The notes under the pieces: model-generated
Seen by the model: the letters and a program-made list of their open reading frames with translations, nothing else
Told to the model about the DNA's origin: nothing
The model's database searches: none
NCBI RefSeq assembly: GCF_003863365.1
Contig: NZ_RQXT01000031.1
Coordinates: forward strand, 21,985-85,984
DNA from: Mesorhizobium tamadayense
GTDB taxonomy: Bacteria > Pseudomonadota > Alphaproteobacteria > Rhizobiales > Rhizobiaceae
Direction: 5' to 3'
DNA: 64,000 bases
Shown here: positions 15,962-24,583 of the stretch, one piece after another
Layout: every line of letters begins with the position of its first letter
How positions within the stretch are numbered: position 1 is the stretch's first letter
Made by a program: the position numbers and the translations under genes

Positions 15962-17032
15962 ATGCAGCCGGCAGCCGTCCCGACCGACACGAATAGCGAC
16001 ATCGCCAGCACCGTTGTGGCGACCATGCGCCAGCTCGGCGTGCTCGGCCTGCCTCGCAACTATGAAATCTTCTATGAGGCGCTCAGCGGCAGCAATCACG
16101 AGCTCAGCCTTGCCGTTGTCTCATTGAGCAACCGGCCGACGCAGGAGGAGCTCGATCGCATCGGGCGCACCTTCGTCCCGCAGCACCATGGGCCCGCCAT
16201 AGTCGAGCACGCCCGCGATGTGATCGCCAAGGAGCTGGAGGATGTGGCAGCGCTGCTGCGGAGCGAACGCACCCATGTCGAGAAATACGGCCGCATCCTC
16301 GACGAGACGTCGAGCGGGCTGAGCAATCGCAGCCTGCTTTCGCAGGAGCTGCTGCACAAGATTGCCGGCGCCATGTCGGCCGCCACCAATTCGACCCTCG
16401 ATCACAACCGGCAAATCTCCAGCACGCTCAGCGAGAAGACGGCCGAGCTTGAGAGCGTCAAATCGAAGCTGGAGGAATACAAGCGGCTCGCCGACACCGA
16501 TCCGCTGACGCAGATCTGGAATCGCCGCGCCTTCGATAAGCAAATCACGCGCATCTACAACAGCAACCGCGGGATCCTGTTCAACGCGCTGATCCTTGCC
16601 GATATTGACCGTTTCAAGGACATCAACGACCGTTACGGCCATCCGGTCGGCGACAAGATCATCCAGATCATCGCCGAGATATTCCAATCCAGCATTCGCG
16701 CCGACATGTTCGTGGCCCGCACCGGCGGCGAGGAGTTCGCGCTGATTGTCGAGGGCGCCAGCGAGGATACTACCTACGAGATCGCCGAGCGCCTCCGCGT
16801 GCTGATCGAGCAGACGCCGTTCACCAGCAGCCAGACGGGCACGAACTACGGCACCGTGACCGTCTCGATGGGCATCTGCATGGCCTCCGAGGCCGACACC
16901 CCCGAAGACCTCTACACCAAGGCCGACAGCGCGCTTTATCGCTCCAAAGTCGGCGGCCGCAACCGGGTCACCAGGCATTCCACCATGGCCGGCCGTGCCG
17001 GCAAGGGTTGGCTGCTCTACAAGAAAGACTGA
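15962..17032 (+). CDS. Diguanylate cyclase (GGDEF)
   Basis: A 356-residue soluble protein. The N-terminal half (about 1-165) is helical with no membrane segment or recognised sensor domain; the stretch SEKTAELESVKSKLEEYKRL (about 160-180) is a coiled-coil signalling linker. The GGDEF domain starts at DTDPLTQIWNRRAFD, carries the metal-binding DIDRFKDIND, and the active-site motif GGEEF at about 255. It should make c-di-GMP from two GTP. The usual RxxD inhibitory site five residues before GGEEF reads RADM, so product inhibition is probably lost. The N-terminal half resembles regions in rhizobial GGDEF proteins of unknown input. Confidence 0.9.
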   Translation: MQPAAVPTDTNSDIASTVVATMRQLGVLGLPRNYEIFYEALSGSNHELSLAVVSLSNRPTQEELDRIGRTFVPQHHGPAIVEHARDVIAKELEDVAALLRSERTHVEKYGRILDETSSGLSNRSLLSQELLHKIAGAMSAATNSTLDHNRQISSTLSEKTAELESVKSKLEEYKRLADTDPLTQIWNRRAFDKQITRIYNSNRGILFNALILADIDRFKDINDRYGHPVGDKIIQIIAEIFQSSIRADMFVARTGGEEFALIVEGASEDTTYEIAERLRVLIEQTPFTSSQTGTNYGTVTVSMGICMASEADTPEDLYTKADSALYRSKVGGRNRVTRHSTMAGRAGKGWLLYKKD

Positions 17033-17077
17033 ATTTACGCGGGCGCATCCAGGCAGATCCCTTTCCAAATGAATTTT

Positions 17078-17097
17078 TGTGGACTATATTTTCCACA
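17078..17097. promoter_or_regulatory. Palindromic operator candidate for the toxin-antitoxin operon
   Basis: TGTGGA at 17078-17083 and TCCACA at 17092-17097 form an inverted repeat around an AT-rich centre (CTATATTT), 20 bp before the antitoxin ATG. Antitoxins with an Xre-type DNA-binding domain normally repress their own promoter through such sites. The central TATATT could be the -10 element, which would let bound antitoxin block polymerase. Confidence 0.6.
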
Positions 17098-17116
17098 GAA
17101 ATGAAAGGGTGCGCTC

Positions 17117-17494
17117 ATGCAACGTCCAGTCGCCGCCGCGACGGCGGCGGAGAATGCCGTCATCACCAAGGCCACGCTGCGCGCGGCCGACCTGCTCGAC
17201 ATCACCGCGAGAACGCTGGCGCTGGTCATCGGCGTCTCGGAAGCGACGGTCTCGCGCATGCGCAAGCAGGAATTCCTGCTCGAGCGCGGCACCAAGCCGT
17301 TCGAGCTTGCGGTGCTCTTCGTCCGGCTGTTCCGCTCGCTCGACGCTATCGTCGGCGGCGACAAGACCGTCGCCCGGGCATGGCTGAAGAACCCGAACAC
17401 GGCGCTCGACGGCACGCCGCTCGAAAGAATCCTGACCATTGCCGGACTTGTCGATGTCATCGCCTACCTGGACTCCCGACGCGCTCTCGTCTGA
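17117..17494 (+). CDS. Antitoxin, Xre/MbcA/ParS type
   Basis: A 125-residue antitoxin. The N-terminal half holds a helix-turn-helix (LLDITARTLALVIGVSEATV, then SRMRKQ). The C-terminal half (about 60-125) is the MbcA/ParS/Xre toxin-binding domain, recognised by LFVRLFRSLDAIVGGD, ARAWLKNPNTALDGTPLE and the final LVDVIAYLDSRR. It would neutralise the RES toxin encoded next and repress the operon through the palindrome just upstream. The toxin start lies inside this gene, so the two are translationally coupled. Confidence 0.88.
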   Translation: MQRPVAAATAAENAVITKATLRAADLLDITARTLALVIGVSEATVSRMRKQEFLLERGTKPFELAVLFVRLFRSLDAIVGGDKTVARAWLKNPNTALDGTPLERILTIAGLVDVIAYLDSRRALV

Positions 17495-18221
17495 GGCCGT
17501 CAGGCTCGAAGGCAAGTATTGGCGGATGGTCGAGGCGCAGCATCGCGTCTCGACGCTGAAGCTCGTCGACACGCTCGACGAGCAGGGCCTGCTCGAGGAT
17601 CTCATCGAGGAGACCAAGCTGCAGATCCCGCTCGAGTGCCGCCACCTTCATTATCTTCTGGCGACGCCCTTCCGCTACGGCTCGATCTATCCGTACGGCT
17701 CGCGCTTCCGCCGCGCGGGCAAGACGAAAGGCGTCTACTACGCCGCCGAGACGGTGCTGACGGCGGTGGCAGAAATGGCCTTCTACCGCCTGCTGTTCTT
17801 CGCTGAATCGCCACAGACGCAATGGCCGAACGATGCAGCCGAATACACCGCCTTTGCGGCTTCGATCAAATGCGACAAGGCCGTCGACCTCACCCGGCCG
17901 CCGCTCGACCGCGACGAGAAGACATGGACGCATCCGACCGACTACGCCGCCTGCCAGGCCATCGCCGATGTGGCGCGCGAGGCCGAGATGCAGGCGATCC
18001 GCTACCGCTCGGCGCGCGATCCGAAAGGCGCCAACATCGCGCTCCTAACGTGCAGGGGCTTTGCCAAGGCCAAGCCGCTGGAACCTCACACCTGGCGCAT
18101 CCGCATCGGCTCGTTCGGCATCCAGGCGATCTGCGAATTCCCGGACAGGCGGCTCGAATTCTCGCGGACCGCGTTTGCGGATCCGCGGCTGGCGGACATG
18201 CGCTGGGAGCGCGGCCGCTAG
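17454..18221 (+). CDS. RES-domain toxin
   Basis: A 255-residue RES toxin, partner of the preceding antitoxin. RES proteins destroy cellular NAD+, either by phosphorolysis or hydrolysis, halting growth. The family's conserved positions are visible: YWRMVEAQHR (Arg of the N-terminal strand), PFRYGSIYPYGSRFRRAGKT with the key Arg/Tyr residues, GVYYAAETVLTAVAEMAFYR with the catalytic-region Glu, and the C-terminal RRLEFSRTAF. I start at the ATG at 17454, overlapping the antitoxin by 41 bases; an alternative TTG at 17439 adds five residues. All key regions appear intact, so the toxin is probably active. Confidence 0.87.
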   Translation: MSSPTWTPDALSSEAVRLEGKYWRMVEAQHRVSTLKLVDTLDEQGLLEDLIEETKLQIPLECRHLHYLLATPFRYGSIYPYGSRFRRAGKTKGVYYAAETVLTAVAEMAFYRLLFFAESPQTQWPNDAAEYTAFAASIKCDKAVDLTRPPLDRDEKTWTHPTDYAACQAIADVAREAEMQAIRYRSARDPKGANIALLTCRGFAKAKPLEPHTWRIRIGSFGIQAICEFPDRRLEFSRTAFADPRLADMRWERGR

Positions 18222-18238
18222 TTTCAGCGCGACTCGCT

Positions 18239-18943
18239 TTAAGCGAGAATATTCACGGCACGTGCTGCTACCAGCGCGATGGTCAGCAACGAGATCATCG
18301 CTTCGGCCATCATCAAAAGCTTGGCGCGCTGGGTGAGCGGCAAGGTGTCGGTTGGCGAGAACGCCGTCGCGTTGGTGAAGGCCAGGAAGACGTAGTCGAC
18401 GAAGCCGGGTAGCCAGTCGCGCGTCTCGCGATCGGGCAGCGTCATCTGCGGAAACAGGAAGTCCGCATGCGCGCGCTTGACCAGGCCGCAGGTCGGCGGT
18501 CCGCCGCGATCGGTGCTCCAGAACCACAGCGCGAAGACGATGACGTTGGTCACCCAGATGTTCAGCGCATCGACAAGCAGCGTCGTGCCGGCGCCGGCAT
18601 GGCCTTCGAGCAAAGCTCGAACCAGCAAGACCAGAGATCCGCAATTCATGATGCTGATGACCCCGGTCATGACCAGGGCGGTGCGGCGGATGAAGACGCG
18701 AAACCGGCCGATCGCGTACCAATGCTCGTGGTCGACGGCTTTCTGCGTCGCCATTTGCGTCCAGGCCGTTGCGATCGACAGCGGCATGAGCAGCGCCGCC
18801 TCGATTACGGGAGCCAGCCAGCGCGGACCGAACGACAGGTCGTTGATGACGAGAAGCTGCAGGCAGATGACGACAAGCACCGCCGCCCGCGCCGACCAGA
18901 AGTCGATCGCGCGGTGGTGGATGATGGCATGCTCGTGACGCAT
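18239..18943 (-). CDS. Multi-pass membrane protein, unknown (channel-like C-terminus)
   Basis: A 234-residue protein with five to six hydrophobic segments. The last two flank a short loop (VDYVFLAFTNATAFSPTDTL, then a helix with MMAEAMISLLTIALVAARAV), which resembles the pore-helix and inner-helix layout of ion-channel-2 proteins but without the potassium selectivity sequence TVGYG. I do not recognise a characterised family. The ATG at 18943 is preferred over 18979 because the first membrane helix then starts after a short basic, His-rich tail; neither has a clear ribosome-binding site. It converges with the toxin gene, 17 bp away. Confidence 0.65.
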   Translation of the reverse strand: MRHEHAIIHHRAIDFWSARAAVLVVICLQLLVINDLSFGPRWLAPVIEAALLMPLSIATAWTQMATQKAVDHEHWYAIGRFRVFIRRTALVMTGVISIMNCGSLVLLVRALLEGHAGAGTTLLVDALNIWVTNVIVFALWFWSTDRGGPPTCGLVKRAHADFLFPQMTLPDRETRDWLPGFVDYVFLAFTNATAFSPTDTLPLTQRAKLLMMAEAMISLLTIALVAARAVNILA

Positions 18944-19067
18944 GATAACCGGGGAAGCGGGTTGGCGTGGGGCGCGCACGCTTCACGCCAATCTTGGTTT
19001 TGCAATGGTCGCGAGCGGACACATTTTCGTAATCGCTCATGTGACCGGCATGTCCCAGCTCCTGAAT

Positions 19068-19095
19068 CGAAAAGCGCCGGATTTCTCCGGCGCTT
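19068..19095 (-). terminator. Terminator of the DAHP synthase gene
   Basis: Read on the minus strand, AAGCGCCGGA pairs with TCCGGCGCTT over ten perfect base pairs (19072-19081 with 19086-19095) around a GAAA tetraloop, followed by a short TTTT. It lies 28 bp beyond the DAHP synthase stop. The stem is strong, the T-run short. Confidence 0.65.
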
Positions 19096-19122
19096 GATCG
19101 ACAAATCAGATTGGAAGCGGGC

Positions 19123-20496
19123 TCAGGCGTTGGCGGCCTGCTTGTGCTGGACCGGATGGCTCTTCTTGAGCAGGTCCGAGACCAGGAAGGCCAGCTCGAT
19201 CGCCTGGTCGGCGTTGAGGCGCGGATCGCAATGGGTGTGATAGCGGTCCTGCAGGTCTTCCGCCGTGATGGCGCGGGCGCCGCCCGTGCACTCGGTGACG
19301 TTCTTGCCGGTCATCTCGACATGGATGCCGCCGGGATGCGTGCCTTCGGCGCGATGCACCTCGAAGAAGGTCTGCACTTCCTTGAGAATGCGGTCGAACG
19401 GCCGCGTCTTGTAGCCGGCTGCCTCGATCGTGTTGCCATGCATCGGGTCGGAAGACCACACCACGTTGCGGCCTTCCATCTTCACCGCCCGCACCAGCTG
19501 CGGCAGATGCTCGGCGACCTTGTCGGAGCCGAAACGCGCGATCAGCGTCAGCCGGCCGGGCTCGTTCTCGGGGTTGAGCAGGTCGATGAGTTCCAGCAGG
19601 CCGTCCGGCGTCAGCGACGGACCGCATTTCAGGCCGAGCGGGTTCTCGATGCCGCGGCAATATTCGACATGCGCATGGTCGGGCTGGCGCGTGCGGTCGC
19701 CGATCCAGATCATGTGGCCAGAGGTCGCATACCAGTCGCCGGAGGTCGAATCGACGCGCGTCAGGGCCTCTTCATAACCCAGCAGCAGCGCCTCGTGGCT
19801 GGTGTAGAAATCGGTCTCGCGCAGCGCGAAATTGGTTTCGGAGGTGATGCCGACCGCGCGCATGAAATCCATCGTCTCGGTAATGCGGTTGGCCAGCGCA
19901 CCGTATTTCTCGCCCTGCGGGCTGTCGGCGACGAAGCCCAGCATCCAGCGATGCACATTTTCCAGGCTGGCATAGCCGCCCTGCGCGAAGGCGCGCAGAA
20001 GATTGAGCGTCGCGGCAGACTGGCGGTAGGCCATTTCCTGCCGCGCCGGATCCGGGATGCGCGACGCGGCGTCGAACTCGATGCCGTTGATGATGTCGCC
20101 GCGGTAGCTCGGCAGCGTCACGCCGGCCTTGGTCTCGTTGTCGGACGAGCGCGGTTTGGCGAACTGGCCGGCGACGCGGCCGACCTTCACCACCGGCTGC
20201 GCGCCGGCGAAGGTGAGCACGACCGACATCTGCAGGAAGACGCGGAAGAAATCGCGAATGTTGTCCGCGCCGTGCTCGGCAAAGCTCTCCGCGCAATCGC
20301 CGCCCTGGAGCAGGAAGGCCTCGCCGGCGGCGACCGCCGCCAGTTGCTTCTTCAACTTGCGCGCCTCGCCGGCAAAAACCAGCGGCGGATAGGTGGCGAG
20401 CCGCGCCTCCGTGGTCTGCAGCGCCGCAAGGTCCGGGTAGGCCGGCACCTGCTTGATCGGCTTTGCCCTCCACGAATTCGGCGACCATTTCGTCAT
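19123..20496 (-). CDS. Class II 3-deoxy-D-arabino-heptulosonate-7-phosphate synthase
   Basis: A 457-residue plant-type (class II) DAHP synthase. It condenses phosphoenolpyruvate and erythrose 4-phosphate, the first step of the shikimate pathway to aromatic amino acids. LLQGGDCAESF contains the metal-binding Cys, GRVAGQFAKPRSS and PSYRGDIINGIEFD the substrate loops, WSSDPMHGNT the metal His and GGIHVEMTGKNVTEC the metal Glu. Length fits the class. I start at ATG 20496 (MTKWSPNSWRAKPIKQVP), where family similarity begins; the open frame to 20598 runs through a palindromic repeat and would add a spurious 34-residue tail. No class I enzyme is seen in the window. Confidence 0.93.
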   Translation of the reverse strand: MTKWSPNSWRAKPIKQVPAYPDLAALQTTEARLATYPPLVFAGEARKLKKQLAAVAAGEAFLLQGGDCAESFAEHGADNIRDFFRVFLQMSVVLTFAGAQPVVKVGRVAGQFAKPRSSDNETKAGVTLPSYRGDIINGIEFDAASRIPDPARQEMAYRQSAATLNLLRAFAQGGYASLENVHRWMLGFVADSPQGEKYGALANRITETMDFMRAVGITSETNFALRETDFYTSHEALLLGYEEALTRVDSTSGDWYATSGHMIWIGDRTRQPDHAHVEYCRGIENPLGLKCGPSLTPDGLLELIDLLNPENEPGRLTLIARFGSDKVAEHLPQLVRAVKMEGRNVVWSSDPMHGNTIEAAGYKTRPFDRILKEVQTFFEVHRAEGTHPGGIHVEMTGKNVTECTGGARAITAEDLQDRYHTHCDPRLNADQAIELAFLVSDLLKKSHPVQHKQAANA

Positions 20497-20519
20497 CGCT
20501 GCACCCAAACGCCCTTTCA

Positions 20520-20576
20520 GAGCAATTCCAGGAAAAGCGCGAAGCGGTTTTCCGTCCGGAATTGCGTCAAACAAAC
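20520..20576 (+). repeat. Dispersed palindromic repeat, family 1, copy D
   Basis: Begins GAGCAATTCCAGGAAAAGCG and ends GGAATTGCGTCAAACAAA, nearly identical to copy A. It lies 24 bp upstream of the DAHP synthase start codon, inside what should be that gene's promoter or leader. Confidence 0.88.
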
Positions 20577-20690
20577 AAGCAGGCGCCCTCGCCTGCAAAT
20601 CTACCCTGTATCAGGATCGCGGCTCCTTACACGAAGCCGATTTCCTATTCTAGCCGGGAATTTCAGCAGTGGCGAATGGCTTCACCTGCC

Positions 20691-23600
20691 TTAGGCGGCT
20701 TTGTCGACCAACCGCGCCAATTGCGTCATTACCACCGCCGAGCCGGCCAGGCGTTTCTCCGCATTCGGCCAGTCGCGGATGAACACCACGCTGTGGTCGG
20801 CCCTGATCTTGGCCAGCGAGCCCTGCTCGCCGATGAACTTGACCAGCCCGACCGGATTGGGGAATTCGCGCTTGCGGAAATGGACGACGACGCCCTTGGG
20901 GCCGGCATCGAGCTTCTCGACATTGGCTTTGCGGCAAAGCATTTTGATGAAGACGATCTTCAACAGATGCGTCACCTCCTCCGGCAGCGGCCCGAAACGG
21001 TCGATCAACTCGGCGCCGAAGCCGTCGATTTCCTCGGTGGTTTCGAGGTCGCCAAGGCGGCGGTAGAGCGCCATCCTGAGCTGCAGGTCCGGCACATAGC
21101 TTTCCGGGATCATCACGGCGGTGCCCACCGCGATCTGCGGCGACCAGCCGCCGTCCTGCGCCTCGCCCGAATCCTTCACCTCGGCCACCGCCTCTTCCAG
21201 CATCTGCTGGTAGAGCTCGAAACCGACCTCCTTGATGTGCCCGGACTGTTCCTCGCCGAGGAGATTGCCGGCGCCTCGGATATCGAGGTCGTGGCTGGCA
21301 AGCTGGAAGCCGGCACCGAGCGTGTCGAGCGACTGCAGCACCTTCAGCCGGCGCTCGGCCGTGTCGGTGAGCTTGCGTTTGGCCGGCAGCGTGAACAGCG
21401 CATAGGCGCGCACCTTCGAGCGGCCGACGCGGCCGCGCAGCTGGTAGAGCTGGGCCAGACCGAACATGTCGGCGCGGTGAATGATCAGCGTGTTGGCGGT
21501 CGGGATGTCGAGGCCGGACTCGACGATGGTGGTCGAAAGAAGTACGTCGTACTGGCCGTCGTAGAAGGCGTTCATGATGTCGTCGAGCTCGCCGGCCGGC
21601 ATCTGGCCGTGGGCGACCGCCACCTTCAGCTCCGGCACGGATTCCTTCAGGAAATCATGGATTTCCGAAAGATCGCTGATGCGCGGCACGACATAGAAGG
21701 AATGCCCGCCGCGATAGCGTTCGCGCAGCAGCGTCTCGCGGATGACCAGCGGATCAAAGGGCGAGATGAAGGTGCGCACCGCCATGCGGTCGACCGGCGG
21801 CGTGGCGATCAGCGACAGCTCGCGCACGCCCGTCAGCGCCAGCTGCAGCGTACGCGGGATCGGCGTCGCCGACAGCGTCAGCACATGCACGTCGTTCTTC
21901 AGCTCCTTCAGCCGCTCCTTGTGCTTGACGCCGAAATGCTGCTCTTCGTCGATGATCAGCAGGCCAAGATTCTTGAACGAGATCGAGCTGCCGAGCAGCG
22001 CATGCGTGCCGACGACGATGTCGATCGTGCCGTCGGCAACCCCCTTCTTGGTCTCGGCCAATTCCTTGGAGCCGACCAGGCGCGAAGCCTGCCCAATGCG
22101 GATCGGCAGGCCGGAGAAACGTTGCGAGAAGGTCTTGAAGTGCTGCCGCGACAGCAGCGTCGTCGGTACGACCACCGCAACTTGGAACCCTTCCATCGCA
22201 GCGATGAAGGCGGCGCGCAGCGCCACTTCCGTCTTACCGAAGCCGACGTCACCGCAGATCAGCCGGTCCATCGGCTTGCCTGCGCCGAGATCGTCCGTGA
22301 CGGAATCGATTGCTGTCTGCTGGTCGTCGGTTTCCTCATAAGGGAAGCGCGCCGCGAACTCGCCATAGAGGCCGTCGGCCGGGATCATGGCCGGCGCGGC
22401 GCGCATCTGCCGCTCGGCGGCGATGCGGATCAATTGTCCTGCCATGTCGAGCAGGCGGCGCTTCAGCCGCGCCTTGCGCGCCTGCCAGGCGCCGCCGCCG
22501 AGCTTGTCGAGCGTCGCTTCCGCCGAATCCGAGCCGTAGCGCGACAGGAGCTCGATATTTTCGACCGGCAGGAACAGCCGGTCGTCGCCGGCATAGTGGA
22601 TCTCCAGGCAGTCATGCGGTGCGCCGACCGCCTCGATGGTGCGCAGGCCGATGAAGCGGCCGATGCCGTGATCGGCATGGACGACGATATCGCCCGAGGA
22701 CAGCGACGTGGCCTCGGCAATGAAGTCGGAAGCCTTCTTTTTGCGTTTCGAACGGCGGATCAGCCTGTCGCCGAGAATGTCCTGCTCGGCGACGACCACC
22801 ATATCGTCGGTTTCGAAGCCGGATTCGAGCGGCAGCACGGCGAGCCCCGCCTGCCCCGGCCCGAGCTTTTCGACCTCGGCAAGCGTGGCGACGGGCTTGA
22901 GGTTGCCGAGATGGTGCTCGGCGAGGATCTGGCTGAGACGGTCGAGCGAGCCTTCGGTCCAGCCGGCGACGATGACGCGGCGGCGCGCGGCGCGCTCGTC
23001 GGCAATGTGCTTTACGACCACATCGAAGACATTGATGGCGGGATCGGCGCGCTGCTCGGCGAAGCTGCGGCCATGCCGCGAGCCCGCGTGGAAGACTCGT
23101 CTGCCCCCGACATCGGGCGCATCGAAGACGGTGAAGTCGATGTCCTCGCGCGGCCCGAGCGAAGCTTTGAGATTTTCCGGCGAGAGATAGAGCAGATCCG
23201 GCGCCACCGGCTTGTAGGGCACCGCATCCTTCAATGCGCTGTCGGCCTGCTTCCGGCGGGCCTCATAGTGGTCGAGGATCAGCGTGTGGCGCTCGGCCAG
23301 CGCCTCATGCGCCAGATGGTCGAAGACCACAGGCGCATCCGGCAGATAGTCGAACACCGTCTCCAAGCGCTCGTAGAAGAACGGCAGCCAATGCTCCATG
23401 CCGGCAAAGCGTCGGCCCTCGCTGACCGCCGCATAGAGCGCGTCGTCGCGCGATGGCGCGCCGAAAGCCTCGATATAGGAGCGGCGGAAGCGGCTGATCG
23501 TCTCCGGCGTCAGCGCCACCTCGCTCATCGCCTGCAGCGCCATCGACTTGCGCTGACCGGTTGTGCGCTGGGTCGCCACGTCGAAGACGCGGATCGATTC

Positions 23601-24188
23601 CAGAGTGTCGCCGAAGAAGTCGAGCCTCAGCGCCTCGCTCCAGCCGGGCGCGAACAGGTCGAGGATGCCGCCGCGCACCGCGAACTCGCCGACGTCGCGC
23701 ACCGTCGGCACGCGCTCGAAACCGGAATTCTCCAGCCGCGCGATCAACACGTTCATGTCGATCTGGTTGCCGGGCTTGGCATGGAAAGTCTGCGCTTCGA
23801 TCAGCCCGGCCGGCGGAATGCGCTGCAGGAGCGCGTTGGCGGTGGTGAGGATCACGGCGCGATGCGGCTTCCTGGCGAGCGCAATGATGGCGGAAAGCGC
23901 GTCGCGCCGTCGCGCCGCAGCGTCCGCGCCCGGTGAGACACGGTCGTAAGGCAGGCAATCCCAGGCAGGCAGTTCCAGCACCGGCAGTCCGGGCGCCGCG
24001 AAGGCGAGCGCATCGATGATCGCCGGCAGCCGCTGTCCGTCGCGCGCGACGAACAGCACTGGCTTGTCGGGCGCGATCTCGTGCGCCGTTTGCACCAGCG
24101 CGAAGGCTTCGTAGCCGTCGGCGACACCGTCGACGATGAACTGGCCGGCGCGGCCTTTCGGCAGGCCGATGGAGGGAATGAGGCTCAT
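20691..24188 (-). CDS. mfd: Transcription-repair coupling factor
   Basis: A 1165-residue DNA translocase that removes RNA polymerase stalled at lesions and recruits UvrA. The N-terminal UvrB-like module is present (about 1-350, including LPAWDCLPYDRVSPGADAAA). A CarD-like RNA-polymerase interaction domain follows near 490-560 (VHADHGIGRFIGL). The RecG-like motor has Walker A GDVGFGKTEVAL (about 648), DEEQHFGVKHK (about 748), and LSATPIPRTLQLAL. The TRCF C-terminal domain occupies the last 150 residues. Length is normal. It follows sdhE by 14 bp and is probably cotranscribed with it. Confidence 0.96.
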   Translation of the reverse strand: MSLIPSIGLPKGRAGQFIVDGVADGYEAFALVQTAHEIAPDKPVLFVARDGQRLPAIIDALAFAAPGLPVLELPAWDCLPYDRVSPGADAAARRRDALSAIIALARKPHRAVILTTANALLQRIPPAGLIEAQTFHAKPGNQIDMNVLIARLENSGFERVPTVRDVGEFAVRGGILDLFAPGWSEALRLDFFGDTLESIRVFDVATQRTTGQRKSMALQAMSEVALTPETISRFRRSYIEAFGAPSRDDALYAAVSEGRRFAGMEHWLPFFYERLETVFDYLPDAPVVFDHLAHEALAERHTLILDHYEARRKQADSALKDAVPYKPVAPDLLYLSPENLKASLGPREDIDFTVFDAPDVGGRRVFHAGSRHGRSFAEQRADPAINVFDVVVKHIADERAARRRVIVAGWTEGSLDRLSQILAEHHLGNLKPVATLAEVEKLGPGQAGLAVLPLESGFETDDMVVVAEQDILGDRLIRRSKRKKKASDFIAEATSLSSGDIVVHADHGIGRFIGLRTIEAVGAPHDCLEIHYAGDDRLFLPVENIELLSRYGSDSAEATLDKLGGGAWQARKARLKRRLLDMAGQLIRIAAERQMRAAPAMIPADGLYGEFAARFPYEETDDQQTAIDSVTDDLGAGKPMDRLICGDVGFGKTEVALRAAFIAAMEGFQVAVVVPTTLLSRQHFKTFSQRFSGLPIRIGQASRLVGSKELAETKKGVADGTIDIVVGTHALLGSSISFKNLGLLIIDEEQHFGVKHKERLKELKNDVHVLTLSATPIPRTLQLALTGVRELSLIATPPVDRMAVRTFISPFDPLVIRETLLRERYRGGHSFYVVPRISDLSEIHDFLKESVPELKVAVAHGQMPAGELDDIMNAFYDGQYDVLLSTTIVESGLDIPTANTLIIHRADMFGLAQLYQLRGRVGRSKVRAYALFTLPAKRKLTDTAERRLKVLQSLDTLGAGFQLASHDLDIRGAGNLLGEEQSGHIKEVGFELYQQMLEEAVAEVKDSGEAQDGGWSPQIAVGTAVMIPESYVPDLQLRMALYRRLGDLETTEEIDGFGAELIDRFGPLPEEVTHLLKIVFIKMLCRKANVEKLDAGPKGVVVHFRKREFPNPVGLVKFIGEQGSLAKIRADHSVVFIRDWPNAEKRLAGSAVVMTQLARLVDKAA

Positions 24189-24202
24189 GGGTTAAGCGTT
24201 TT

Positions 24203-24490
24203 TCAAAAGGTCTTGGTCCGTCGCGACGCCAGGATCTTCTGCAGCACCGCGCAATCGATATCAGGCGGAACCGGGCGTTCACCGGTGATCATCGGCAGGA
24301 ATTCGGTGTCGGGGATTTCGAGAAGCATTTCATATTGGTCGATTTCATCGCCGGTCAAGGCGCCGATCTCGGCATCGGCGAAGGAACCAAGGATGAGGTC
24401 CATCTCGCGCATGCCGCGATGCCGGGAGCGGAACAGCAGCTTACGCCGGCGGGCGTCGAGCCCCTCGCTTGATCGCTGCGTTCCGGTCAT
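24203..24490 (-). CDS. sdhE: Succinate dehydrogenase assembly factor SdhE (FAD assembly factor)
   Basis: A 95-residue YgfY/SDHAF2-family protein that promotes covalent attachment of FAD to the succinate dehydrogenase flavoprotein subunit. RSRHRGMREMDLILGSFAD holds the RG-x-x-E motif required for flavinylation, followed by the family's FLxxxxxxLxxxExxxYExLL-like region (GDEIDQYEMLLEIPD). I start at ATG 24490 because the family N-terminus is short; the frame is open far upstream only because it lies antisense to recG. The gene ends 14 bp before mfd, a pairing I know from other rhizobia. Confidence 0.9.
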   Translation of the reverse strand: MTGTQRSSEGLDARRRKLLFRSRHRGMREMDLILGSFADAEIGALTGDEIDQYEMLLEIPDTEFLPMITGERPVPPDIDCAVLQKILASRRTKTF

Positions 24491-24583
24491 CGTGCCGCGT
24501 CCCTGTTCGAAGCGGCGCATATAGCGTGGATAGAAGACGGTGTCAGCCTTTGCGCTGCGCCCGTCGCGACATAAGCTGACAAG

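Noticed and set aside
20463..23936. Very long open frame (1157 codons) antisense to mfd
   Set aside because: A GC-rich antisense shadow. The translation is rich in Arg, Ala, His and Gln with no family motif, while the other strand encodes a full Mfd.
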